Positions 7,724 through 17,600 of a DNA stretch of 27,876 nucleotides are shown here, piece by piece. The notes under the pieces were generated by a model. The model saw only the letters and a list, made by a program, of their open reading frames with translations. It searched no databases and had not been told where the DNA came from. The stretch comes from CAZDYP01 sp964509505 (GTDB lineage: Bacteria; Chloroflexota; Anaerolineae; JACRMK01), in the NCBI GenBank assembly GCA_964509505.1, contig CAZDYP010000052.1, forward strand, positions 1 through 27,876, written 5' to 3'. Made by a program: the position numbers and the translations under genes. The number at the start of each line of letters is the position of its first letter. Position 1 is the stretch's first letter.

Positions 7724-7920
7724 TCAGTCATAGTTGAATCCGAGCTTGCTTTGTTTGATGATCTCCTGCAAGATGGCATCCCAGTATCCTAGCGCTACTG
7801 CTGTTTGAAATCGCGTCAGCAGTTCAGGCACAAGGCTTCAAGCGCATCGTCCCAGATGATGCTGTGCTCATCTTTAATAGTAAATGTTTGTACCAGGTCG
7901 CTCGCACAACTTAGAAATTT
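7724..7920 (-). pseudogene. Possible decayed ORF upstream of the PLD-like gene
   Basis: On the minus strand one frame gives LVQTFTIKDEHSIIWDDALE, and the adjacent frame continues as LVPELLTRFQTAVALGYWDA then ILQEIIKQSKLGFNYD, stopping at TGA (7724-7726), which overlaps the ribosome binding site of the PLD-like gene. The two halves read like one protein split by a frameshift near ALEAL. No start is visible, and sequence further upstream is repeat. I do not recognise a family. It could be a remnant or chance. Confidence 0.3.
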
Positions 7921-7922
7921 GG

Positions 7923-7954
7923 CACTTTGACAGCTTGACACTTTGACGCTTAGA
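7923..7954. repeat. Octamer tandem repeat, four units
   Basis: CACTTTGA, CAGCTTGA, CACTTTGA, CGCTTAGA in direct tandem, ending seven bases before the stop of the RDD gene. It is related in sequence to the CTTGACA heptamers at the other end of that gene (8760-8937). No facing inverted arm is obvious. Confidence 0.5.
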
Positions 7955-7960
7955 ATGCGC

Positions 7961-8746
7961 TCAACTGCGTTGCTTATATTTACGATACGCCAACACCACC
8001 TGCTTCAAAAAATCTTCGTTGGAGATGTGCGCCGCGTATTCTTCGACTTGCGGCGACTTCATCCGCGCGCGGATGGCGTGGGCAATGGCGCGGCTGAGCG
8101 CGCCGGTGTCTTTCAGTTGCTGACGACGCTGCAGGAATGATTCGATGAGTTCGATGTCGGCTAGGCGCACGTTTTCGATGCCCGGCAACTCAGGCATGTA
8201 GGTCGGTAAAGCTGTCGCTTGTTGCAGCTCGCTCAACGTGATGTGGTCGCGCAGCTTCACGACGATGGTGCCCGCCGCGTAATCGCCCAAGCGTTTGGCG
8301 CGGTCATTCAAAAACATCGCAATCACGCCGACGCCATACGCCACAGGAAAGAAATCAATGACGCGGATTAGGTTGCGGATGATGGAATCAGCCATGCCAA
8401 GCGGGTAGCCGTTCTCTTTGATGACGCGCAATTTGAACAGCCATTTGCCCGGCGTTTGCCCGCCCATGAAAATTTCGAAGCCGATGAAGTAGCCGATCTG
8501 TACCAAGAAAATCACCAGCAGAAAAATGACGACGGCTAAGTCGCGCACGCCGGCAGGCAACCTGCGCCCGAGGTCCGAATTGAAAATGAAAATGGCGGCG
8601 ATGAACAGAAAGACATAGACCAAGCCTTGAATGAACGAATCCACCAGCGTCGCCAAAAAGCGCGAGCCGATGCCTGCGACGTCGTAGCCGAAGGAAATGT
8701 TTTCGGGTGTTTCAATGGTGTACTGGTCGGTCACAACCATCCTCAT
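7961..8746 (-). CDS. RDD-family membrane protein
   Basis: About 261 residues (start ATG at 8746 or 8740; both are in frame, and the longer frame has no better signal). The N-terminal half carries the RDD domain: an Arg in the first helix (GSRFLATLVDSFIQGLVYV), the second Asp/Phe-rich helix region, and the conserved GGQTPGKWLFKLRVI loop followed by RNLIRVIDFFPVAYGVG and KRLGDYAAGTIVV. The C-terminal 90 residues are soluble and helical. RDD proteins are small integral membrane proteins, in some cases linked to ion transport. It lies divergent to a SpoIIM-family gene, with DUF58 nearby, a neighbourhood often seen together in bacteria. Function otherwise unknown. Confidence 0.85.
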   Translation of the reverse strand: MRMVVTDQYTIETPENISFGYDVAGIGSRFLATLVDSFIQGLVYVFLFIAAIFIFNSDLGRRLPAGVRDLAVVIFLLVIFLVQIGYFIGFEIFMGGQTPGKWLFKLRVIKENGYPLGMADSIIRNLIRVIDFFPVAYGVGVIAMFLNDRAKRLGDYAAGTIVVKLRDHITLSELQQATALPTYMPELPGIENVRLADIELIESFLQRRQQLKDTGALSRAIAHAIRARMKSPQVEEYAAHISNEDFLKQVVLAYRKYKQRS

Positions 8747-8759
8747 GAGGCAGTGCCAT

Positions 8760-8937
8760 GTCTCAGGTGTCAAGTGTCATGTATCAGGTGTCAAGTCAAA
8801 ACGTGACACGTGGCACGTGGCACTTGACACTTGACACGTGGCACATGGCACTTGACACTTGACACGTGGCACGTGACACGTGACACTTGACACTTGACAC
8901 TCGACACTTGACACTTGACACCTGAGACGTTGACACT
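8760..8937. repeat. Long heptamer array with inverted arms, unit CTTGACA
   Basis: The right part (8800-8937) consists of about 18 heptamers, mostly CTTGACA, CGTGGCA, CGTGACA, CATGGCA. The left part (8760-8795) has five units in the opposite sense (TGTCAAG, TGTCATG, TATCAGG). The outermost 20 bases, 8760-8779 and 8909-8928, are perfect reverse complements. The array fills the region between the divergent RDD and SpoIIM genes, ending three bases before the SpoIIM start. Confidence 0.85.
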
Positions 8938-8940
8938 CTG

Positions 8941-9945
8941 ATGACTCCAGACGAACTGATCAAAAACCGCAAACACGATTGGGAAACATTGACCGCGTTG
9001 GTCGCGCGCGTGCAGCGCGGGCAAATCGCCGCGTTGAACGAAGCCGAGCTCGTGCAAATCGGTTTGCTCTATCGCGCCGCTACATCCGACCTCGCCATCG
9101 CGCAACGCGACTTCCCACGCCATAACCTCACGGTCTATCTCAATCAGCTGGTCGGACGCGCGCATCCCATTGTCTATCGCGGCGAGCCCGTCATCTGGCG
9201 ACGGCTTGGCGAATTTTACGCGCGCGGCTTTCCCCAATTATACCGCGAAGTCGCGCCATTCATAGTTGCGGCAGCGCTGCTGTTCTTTGGCGCCGGCATC
9301 ATTTTTTATTTTGTGACGTTGGTCAATCCCGATGCGGCGAGTTACGTCTTGTCACCCAGTCTCATTGGGCGCATCAAGAGCGGTTATCCCTGGTGGAAGA
9401 GTTTGAATGAAGCAAACGAAGTCGGCTCGGCGATGATCATGACCAACAACTTGCGTGTCGCCGTGTTCGCGTTTGCGGGCGGGATGTTGCTCGGCTTGCT
9501 AACGGTCTATGTGTTAATTCTCAATGGACTTGAGTTAGGCATGGTGCTGGGTCTGTTGCAAGTCTATGGGCATCACGCGCCGTTGTGGGAGTTCATCATC
9601 GGGCATGGCGTCCTTGAGTTGAGCGAGATCACGATGGCGGGCGGCAGCGGCTTGATGTTGGGTTACGCCATGGTGCAGCCCGGCTTGCTGTCGCGCAAAA
9701 ACGCGCTCATCGTCGCCGCGCACAAAGCGATGCGCCTCTTGCTTGGCAGCGCGCCATTGCTCATCATCGCAGGCGTCATCGAAGGTGTCATTTCGCCATC
9801 CGACGACATCCCCGCTTTCGTGAAATACACCATTGGCGTCAGCAGTGGTGTTTTATTGTATGGCTACCTTTTCCTCGCAGGACGCCCTTGGCAGTGGCTC
9901 AACGTGCGCTATTGGCGCATCGTGTGGCGACGGAAGCGCTTATAA
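8941..9945 (+). CDS. SpoIIM-family (stage II sporulation protein M-like) membrane protein
   Basis: 334 residues. The soluble helical N-terminus of about 95 residues (LVARVQRGQIAALNEAEL, LYRAATSDLAIAQRDFP) is followed by membrane helices starting at IVAAALLFFGAGIIFYFVTL and the family core: MIMTNNLRVAVFAFAGGML, then LGLLQVYGHHAPLWEFIIGH and GVLELSEITMAGGSGLMLGY. SpoIIM helps engulfment in endospore formers, but this family is widespread in non-sporulating bacteria beside RDD, DUF58 and MoxR-type genes, so sporulation is not implied. The start codon lies three bases after the heptamer array, and no Shine-Dalgarno sequence is visible. Confidence 0.85.
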   Translation: MTPDELIKNRKHDWETLTALVARVQRGQIAALNEAELVQIGLLYRAATSDLAIAQRDFPRHNLTVYLNQLVGRAHPIVYRGEPVIWRRLGEFYARGFPQLYREVAPFIVAAALLFFGAGIIFYFVTLVNPDAASYVLSPSLIGRIKSGYPWWKSLNEANEVGSAMIMTNNLRVAVFAFAGGMLLGLLTVYVLILNGLELGMVLGLLQVYGHHAPLWEFIIGHGVLELSEITMAGGSGLMLGYAMVQPGLLSRKNALIVAAHKAMRLLLGSAPLLIIAGVIEGVISPSDDIPAFVKYTIGVSSGVLLYGYLFLAGRPWQWLNVRYWRIVWRRKRL

Positions 9946-9966
9946 CAATTCAAAGAACGAGAACCA

Positions 9967-9993
9967 ACAGCCCGCCGCGATGGTCGGGCTGTT
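9967..9993. terminator. Hairpin terminator between convergent genes
   Basis: AACAGCCCG and CGGGCTGTT form a perfect 9-bp stem around a 9-nt loop, just after the SpoIIM stop. There is no strong T run. The position between convergent genes (SpoIIM and DUF58) suggests bidirectional termination. Confidence 0.6.
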
Positions 9994-10027
9994 GAGCGCA
10001 CGACTTACACAAGCCCCAATTTGTATC

Positions 10028-10057
10028 CGCGAAGTTACGCGAATCTGCGCGAATCTT
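10028..10057. repeat. Decamer tandem repeat, unit CGCGAATCTG
   Basis: CGCGAAGTTA, CGCGAATCTG, CGCGAATCTT in tandem between the convergent SpoIIM and DUF58 genes. No inverted partner was seen nearby. Confidence 0.4.
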
Positions 10058-10112
10058 TCAAACTTGAGTGGCGATGCGTCGTTTCGCTTGGAGTTTGGCG
10101 TCAGGCCTAGCG

Positions 10113-11471
10113 CTAAAGCCGCCCGCGCGCCTTCAACTCCAAATACTTGTTCACCACCGCAATCGTCAACTGATTCGCCGGCACGTCCAGCGTCATCACG
10201 CCGCGCTGCCGCAACAGTTCCATTGTCAACGCGCGCTCGTTCAGTAGTTGTTCCGCCACCGCTCGTTGATAGGCCGTCTGCGAATCGCGCGCCGCTTGAT
10301 GGGCAAGCGCCACAATCGAAGGCTCGTTGATGGCAACGAACAACGGCAGATGGCGGGGCCACAACGGCGCCACTTGCGCGATGAGCGACTTCGCCGACAA
10401 GCCGCTTGCCAAATCGCTGAAGATAACGATGAGTGAGCGCTTCTTGTGCTTTGCGCCGAGATACGCAAACGCGCGCGTGTAATTGGATTCGACAGGCTCG
10501 GACTCGATGCCATACAACAACGCCAGCATCCGATAGAATTGTCCTTTGCCGCCTTTGGGCGCGAGATATTTTTTCACCTCGTCGGCAAACGCGAGCAAGC
10601 CCACCTTGTCGCCGCGAATGCCCGCCACGTACGTCAACATCAATGACGCATTCACGGTGTAGTCGAGCTTCATGAGGTCGGCAACCGGCGGGCGCATCAG
10701 CCGTCCCACGTCGAGCAAAACGACGATGTTCTGGCTGCGCTCCGTTTCAAACTCGCGTGTGATAGGCTTGCCGCGCCGCGCCATCGCCTTCCAATCAATG
10801 CGCCGAAACTCGTCGTCCAATTGATATTCGCGCAAGCGCTCGAACTCGGTGCCGCTGCCCAAGATGCGCGTATGGCGCAAGCCCATCTCCGTCAATTGCC
10901 CCTTCTTCGCCAACACTTCATACTTGCGAATGTCGAGCAAATTCGGATACACCTTCACGTCAGCACTCGCCGGAAAACGCGCTTGCCGCACGATGAGACC
11001 GAGCACACCCCACCAACGCATGTTCAAATCGCCAAAGCGATAATCGCCGCGGCGCGGCGGGCGGACGTGGTAGCGCAGCTCCAAAGTTTCGCGGGGCTTG
11101 ATGAGTATTGGGTATGGGGTATGCGACATACGCCCCGCTGACTCGCTGCCCAAAAAAATTTTATCCGCTTTGAACGGCACGGGGTATTCGTCGCGCACCA
11201 GCACACGCACGGCGCGCCGACGTTGGGGCGCGCGATGAGAGACATACACGACAACGCGATTGTGCGCGCCCAACGAGAGACGTTGGTCGTGCGCGCGTGT
11301 CAATTCAAAATCAGGCGGGGCGGGCGTGAGTTGGCGATCAAGCAAGATCAGCGCCAACACGACGCCCACATACGCGACAGCCACGTAGAGCAGCTCAACG
11401 GCGACAGTCGCGCCGGCTAACAACAGCGCGTCGAGGAGCAAAAGCAACAGCGTGCGACGAGTCAACAACAT
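10113..11471 (-). CDS. DUF58-domain protein (VWA-like C-terminus)
   Basis: About 453 residues. Two N-terminal membrane helices (residues about 6-45) precede a beta-rich region with RPPRRGDYRFGDLNMRWWG, then the DUF58 signature: LREYQLDDEFRRIDWKAMAR followed by RGKPITREFETERSQNIVVL. The latter leads into a von Willebrand A-like segment (LLDVGRLM, LLAFADEVKKYLAP). DUF58 proteins commonly occur with MoxR-type AAA+ ATPases and SpoIIM/RDD membrane proteins and are thought to work with them in envelope-related assembly. The ATG at 11471 is preferred; a TTG three codons upstream is possible. A promoter with near-consensus boxes lies upstream on this strand. Confidence 0.85.
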   Translation of the reverse strand: MLLTRRTLLLLLLDALLLAGATVAVELLYVAVAYVGVVLALILLDRQLTPAPPDFELTRAHDQRLSLGAHNRVVVYVSHRAPQRRRAVRVLVRDEYPVPFKADKIFLGSESAGRMSHTPYPILIKPRETLELRYHVRPPRRGDYRFGDLNMRWWGVLGLIVRQARFPASADVKVYPNLLDIRKYEVLAKKGQLTEMGLRHTRILGSGTEFERLREYQLDDEFRRIDWKAMARRGKPITREFETERSQNIVVLLDVGRLMRPPVADLMKLDYTVNASLMLTYVAGIRGDKVGLLAFADEVKKYLAPKGGKGQFYRMLALLYGIESEPVESNYTRAFAYLGAKHKKRSLIVIFSDLASGLSAKSLIAQVAPLWPRHLPLFVAINEPSIVALAHQAARDSQTAYQRAVAEQLLNERALTMELLRQRGVMTLDVPANQLTIAVVNKYLELKARGRL

Positions 11472-11512
11472 CTTTCTCAACCCAAATCAAAAATCAAAAT
11501 GACTTCGCGTGG

Positions 11513-11541
11513 AGTGTAACAAAACGCTGCCAGACTGTCAA
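11513..11541 (-). promoter_or_regulatory. Sigma70-type promoter for the DUF58 gene
   Basis: On the minus strand TTGACA (11541-11536) and TACACT (11518-11513) are separated by 17 bases, close to the consensus for a housekeeping promoter. It lies about 40 bases upstream of the DUF58 start. Confidence 0.6.
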
Positions 11542-11555
11542 CGAGCATTTGAATT

Positions 11556-11580
11556 TTGACTTTCTTTCAGTTAATATAAT
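11556..11580 (+). promoter_or_regulatory. Candidate promoter of the giant modular gene
   Basis: A perfect TATAAT (11575-11580) lies about 90 bases upstream of the giant gene. The best -35-like element, TTGACT (11556-11561), is only 13 bases away, so the -35 is uncertain. The leader that follows has a GC-rich palindrome (TGGCGCGCCA) and a small hairpin, CATCGA/TCGATG, at 11640-11655. Confidence 0.4.
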
Positions 11581-11667
11581 TACAGCTCCGTGTAAATAGC
11601 TGGTCATGGTGGCGCGCCACTAGAGAGGCGCGTGTGACACATCGAAATCTCGATGGAAAGAGAGCCT

Positions 11668-14600
11668 ATGTCTAGTATCACCCTCGGCGAATACGTCAAA
11701 AAGATCGAACAGTTGATCGAAGCCGAGCAATACGACCGCGCGATCATTTGGGCGCAACATGGCTTGCGCGTCTATTCGCGTTGTGTTGATTTCTATCGCT
11801 TGCTCGGTCAAGCGTGCATGTTGAGCGAACGGCCCGATGACGCCGCCGATATGTTTCGCCGCGTGCTAGGCGCTGATCCCGAAAACTTGGTTGCCTACAT
11901 CGGACTGGGTGAAGTGGCAGATGGCATTGGCGCGGTTGACGAAGCAATTTGGCAATTCGAGCGCGCGTTGGAGCTTCAACCGTTCCAAACGGCAGTGCGC
12001 GAGACATTACAACGGTTATATGGGCAACGGACGCGCGGCGCTGAACAACGGCGCATCAAATTGTCACGCCCGGCTTTGGGGCGCATCTACATGCGCGGCG
12101 AACAATATGACCAAGCGGCCATAGAGTTTCGCGTCGCGTTGGGCAGCGCGCTACAACCTGGGTCGAAGAATGGCGCGAGCGACGGAGACCGTTTCGATTT
12201 GATGGTCGCGCTCGCCGAAGCGCTCTATCGCGGCGGCCATCAACGCGATGCGGCAGAGGTGTGCGAGCAGATACTACAAACACTGCCGAATGCCCTCAAA
12301 GCGAATTTGATTTTGGGCGCGATTTGGATGGAAGCNNNNNNNNNNNNNNNNNNNNNNNNNNNNNNNNNNNNNNNNNNNNNNNNNNNNNNNNNNNNNNNNN
12401 NNNNNNNNNNNNNNNNNNNNNNNNNNNNNNNNNNNGAAGAACCCGATTGGCTAAGAGCGTTGCGTCCTGAGGCGCCCGTTAGCGCCGCCCCAGAAAGCCC
12501 AGCCTCCGAAACGCCTGATTGGTTGAACAGTCTGCGCGACACAGAAGTAACTGCGCCAATGGGCAAAACAAGCGAGGCGAGACCCGAATTTGAACCCACG
12601 CCCGCTACGCAGCCTGACGCAGCAACCCCACCTGATTGGTTGACTAGCTTGCGTGGTGAAGAAGGCGCCGTTTCAACCGCGCCAACTCCCACCGCCGACG
12701 ATATACCTGATTGGCTTAAATCGTTGCGCGCCGATGAGAGTCCTATGCCCACCCCAGCGCCAAGAATGGAGGCTGCGCCGCCTGCCGCAGAGAGTGTACC
12801 TGACTGGTTGACAAATTTGCGTGGCGCAGAAAGTGAACCTGCGATTACCGAGCCCGTCGTGGAAGTTGAGCCTGACGCCGCCGCAACCATGCCCGACTGG
12901 TTGGCAAGTTTGGGGAATGAAGAGCGCCAACCCGCTACTGTCGCGCCCACCTCCGAAGCTGCGCCCGCCACCGCAGCAGAAATTCCCGATTGGTTGATGA
13001 GCTTACGGGGCGAGGAAAGCGCGCCCACTGCCGCAGAACCAACCGTAGAAACCGAAGCCATCACTACGGAAGAAACGCCTGACTGGTTGACGAGCTTGCG
13101 CGGCGCAGAAAGCGCGCCAACCGCTGCCGCACCGATGCCTGAAACCACAGCAGAAGAAATCCCCGACTGGCTGAAACCGTTGCCCCCCTCAGAGACCATG
13201 CCTGCTGAACCGACGATGGAACAAACTGCCGCCGCGCCCGCAGCAGTTGCGTCAGCCCAAGCTCCAGATGACGTCGCGCTCTATCAAAAGCACTTAGAAC
13301 AAGCCCGTTCCGTCAAAGATTGGGATGTGGATTCCGCGCTCGAACATTACGCGCAATTGACGAATGCGCCTGACGAACTCATTCGCGTCGCCATGACCGA
13401 CCTCGCAGAGCTCGAGCCATTCCACAGCTCGAATCCGCGCCTCTATCATGTCTTTGAAGAACTGGAAAAAAGCTTGCAACGCCGCAAAGGCGGGGCGAGC
13501 CTTTTAAGCGAAGCGCAGGCCGCCGAGTCAACGGCTGAGGGCGGCCCCTTGGTTGACGACACGCTCGCGCAACCATCGTCCATTGCGCACACTCCTGACG
13601 AAGCCACAGCCGTTATCGAACTTGCCCCCGCCTCATTCTCAGCGCCAACGCTTGACGAATCGAGTAGCGCATCACCCGCCAGCGCATTACCCTCAGTAGA
13701 ATCAGCCGAATCAGCGTTTGTGTCGCCCTTAGCAGCTGAAACGCCTAGCATGGAGTCAGCCGCAACGCCCAATCTTGAATCAGCATTCGTAGAGCCGACG
13801 GTGGTTGAATCGTTTTTGTCTGAAACATCTCTAGGTGAAACGATCATCCCAGCTCCAGTCGCGGAGCCTGTGGCGGACTTCACAGAACCGCTCGCCGCTG
13901 CGCCAAGTATCAGCAGCGAGCCGCCAATCACTGAAGCATTCGCAGCCCCTGCGGTATCCGAAGCCATCACGCCGGCGGAACCCATCACAATCGGCATTGC
14001 AACCATCCAACCAACTCCGCCATCCCCACACGAAGCGCGCGAGGCAACTGTCTATCTCGACGATTCATCGGCGCCCCAATCGGTTGAAACGCAAGCAACA
14101 CCGCTAGGCGCAGCTGAATTGCAAGCGCGACTCGATTTAGCGCGCACACTCAAGGATATTGACTTTCCTTCTGCTCTCGAACAATACGCCTTGCTGGGAG
14201 ACGCAACTTACGAGGTAGTGAAAGCGGCGATGATTGATCTTGCCCAAATGGAAGAGCAGCACCAAGACAATCCACGCCTCTATGAAGTATTTGAACAATT
14301 GGATGCGCGCATCACCGCGCTCAAGGAGCAGCTGCCCTCTACAGAAGCGCCATCCACTATCACACCCGCAACGCCCCTTGCCGAAGCCCCGCCCGTTGAA
14401 GCGCCCCTCAGCGAAACACTGCCCGCCACGACACCGCCATCTGCCGAAACGCCAGCCGCTGCCGCGCCGCTGCCCACGCCCACTGTCACGACCGAACCAG
14501 CGCGGGCGCCACGCGAAGCCACAGCCTACTTCGACGATTCCTCTGCCCCCCAATCAGTCGAAGCGCAAGCAACGCCAACGGGCGAAGCCGAACATCAAGC

Positions 14601-17600
14601 ACGATTGGATTTGGCGCGCGTGATGAAAGACATGGACTTGTCATCCGCGCTCGACTTGTATGCGTTGCTCACAGAAGCAGGCGAAGCCGTGCGGCAACAA
14701 GCGATTGCCGATTTGGCGCCATTCGCTACCGCGGACGCGCGCGTGCCATCGTTGCTCGCGGCGCTCCAAGCGGGACCCACTAAACCCGCTGCTTCTACAA
14801 AGACCACTGGCGCATTGCCCGATTGGTTAGCGGCTGTCAGCACACCCGAAGCGGAACAAGTGCCCCCGATTGCCGCGCCTAGCCCAACGCGCTCACCCGA
14901 AGAACCGCAGTGGTTGGAGGCGGTACCGGTAAGTCAAACTGAAAAAGGCGCACAGACACACGAAGCAGTCGCATACGATACGACGGGATTGCCCGAATGG
15001 TTAGCAGGCATGAAACCTGTCGAAGCAGCGCCGCCGCCCGAATCCAGCGCAGTGGCCACGCCAGAGATTGCCGAACTCGAAGCCCATGCGAAACTACCTG
15101 ATTGGTTGGCTAAACCGACAACGGGCGCTTTGGATAAAAAGAAGCCCGAGAGCCAACCACCGGTTGAAGAACAGCCGCCACAACCACTTGAGCCAAAACC
15201 GGTGGAGCCGCCCAAGCCTGCGCCTATTCCATCGTGGCTATCGTCGCTGCAAACAGAAGTCAAAGAACCCAGTAAGACAAAACCGGCCTTGTTGCCACGA
15301 CAAACTGGCGCATTGCCCAGAGGTGAACCCAAAAAGACGACAGACCGCTTGAAATTTCCGCGTGTGCAACGGGAGGGCGCCGCTTACTTGGATGACAGGC
15401 TCGCGCCGCCTTCGGTTGAAGCGCAACCGTTACCATTAGGCGATGCGGAGTATCAAGCGCGTCTCGACCTGGCGCGCGCGCTCAAATTTATTGATGTCAA
15501 TGGCGCGCTGGATTTGTATGAATTGATGGTCGGCGCGAAAGCCTCGCAAGTGCAACAAGCGATTGATGACGTAACAAAGTTGAGTCAGACCAATACACGC
15601 GCGCAAGAAATTTTGAACAAGCTACAGAGCAATCTATCACAATCACCAACCACAACCGAATCCACCACTCACGCTAAACCTCTAACCGGACGATTGGGTG
15701 CGCGTACCACCGTTCCAACCCCACCCTCCACAACTACGCCTCCCAGACCGTCGCCCAGCGCAACGGACTCAACGAGCAAACCGCCAACGGGACCGCTTTC
15801 GACACGCCGCACCTCCCCACTCGCCTCACCATCAACAACGACCAAGCCCCCAACCAGCCCATTGTCGCCACGGCGCGTGACCGCCTCATTACGGAAACCC
15901 AGCACAGGGAACTTGCCCTCACGTAGCAGTACTTCCGCAAGACCAGTCACGGCAAAACCTTCGCTCACACCCGCGAGCCAGCCAACTAAAACAGAACGTC
16001 CGCCCACGCGTCCATTACGCATCCCACCGCGCACCACACCCTTGTGGTCCGCGCGCGCACCAGAAACGCCCAGCACGCCGCCGCCTGCCGCTAAAGAACC
16101 TACATCTCCAACCCAACCGGCCGCATCACAACCTTCTAGTTTTTTACGGAGAGGGTTACAAAAAATAACGACGCTGAAGCCAACGGCGAAGCCTGCGCCT
16201 CCTCCACCAGCTGCTCCACCACCGCCGCCACCTGCCATTCCGCCACCGCCGCCCGCGGCGCCGCGCGAAGCACACACGCCGCGTGAGGCCATGGCCTATT
16301 TCGATGATGCGGCTGCGCCTGTGTCAGTGGAAAAGCAAGCATTACCGACTGGTGAGGCAGAGCGTCAAGCGCATCTCGATTTGGGGCGGCTGTTAAAAGA
16401 CTTCGACGTGAACTCGGCGCTTGACCAATACGAGCAAGTGGTTGGCGCAAGTGAAGATTTGTTAGCGCAAGCCCGCGCCGATTTGGAACCCCTAGTGGGC
16501 AAACATCCGCGCGTCGCCGTCGTGTTGGCGAAATTGGGTCCGCATGTGATCGAAACGAAGCCTGCACCCCTAAGCGAACCCGAACCGCCTCCCGCGCCTG
16601 TTGCACCCGCTGTCGCTCCCCTTGAAACGCCGACCGAACACGCGCCACGTGAAGCCACTGCGTATTTCGATGATTCTGCTGCGCCTGCTTCCGTGGAAAC
16701 GCAGGCACTCCCGACAGGCGAAGCCGAGATGCGCGCGCATCTCGATCTCGCGCGCCTGCTTAAAGACATTGATCCCGATTCCGCGCTCGAGCAGTACGCG
16801 CAATTGGCAAGCGCGAGCGGTGAGCTGTTGCAGCAAGCCAGAGCTGATTTGACGGTGTTGGCGCAAACCCACCCACGCGCGCAAGCATTACTCGCGGCAT
16901 GGCAAAGCCCCTCCCCCATTACCATACCCACACCACCGCCGCAACCATCTCAACCTGTTGCAGCGCCGACGCCAACCACACCGCCCGCTACGACTGCCAC
17001 AAAGCTTGTCGAGTCATCCCTACCTCCAGCGGCGCCTGAACGCGCGCTGCGCGAAGCAACCGCTTACTTTGACGATTCATCTGCGCCAACCTCTGTTGAG
17101 AAACAGGAGCTGCCGACAGGCGAAGCAGAACATCGCGCGCATCTTGATTTGGCGCGACTTCTAAAAGATTTTGATTTGAGTTCGGCGCTCGATCAATACG
17201 CGCAAATGGTGGGCGCAAGTGAGGACTTGTTAGCGCAAGCCCACGCCGATTTACAACCATTAGTAGGCGCGCATCCGCGCGTCGCTGAAGTGCTAGCGCT
17301 ATTGGGTAAGAGCGCACCTGCGCCCACCAAAACGCCAGCGCCGCCCGCGCAACCTACAACTCCAACCGCAAGTGTTGAAACGACGAAGGACGTTGACACC
17401 GACGGTTTACCCGATTGGCTCAAAGCGGCTCAACCCGGCGCGCCAACACAAGCCCCTGCTCAACCAACCATCGAGTCGGGTGTAGTGGTGCCTGCCTGGT
17501 TAGCTTCATTACAAGCGCAAACCATCAAACCTTCACCAAAAGCGCCACCTGAAGCGAAAGCACCGCCCACGCCGCAGCCTGAAGCGTTACAGAAACCAAC

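Noticed and set aside
6991..7737. 248-residue plus-strand ORF
   Set aside because: Antisense to the PLD-like lipoprotein with intact HKD motifs; Arg/His-rich shadow composition.
8800..8937. CRISPR-like array of short repeats
   Set aside because: Units are 7 bases in direct contact with no spacers, and the sense inverts in the left part; no cas genes are near.
8791..9237. 148-residue leftward ORF with a Val/Lys/Cys-rich repeated C-terminus
   Set aside because: Its tail is a translation of the CTTGACA array and the rest is antisense to SpoIIM.
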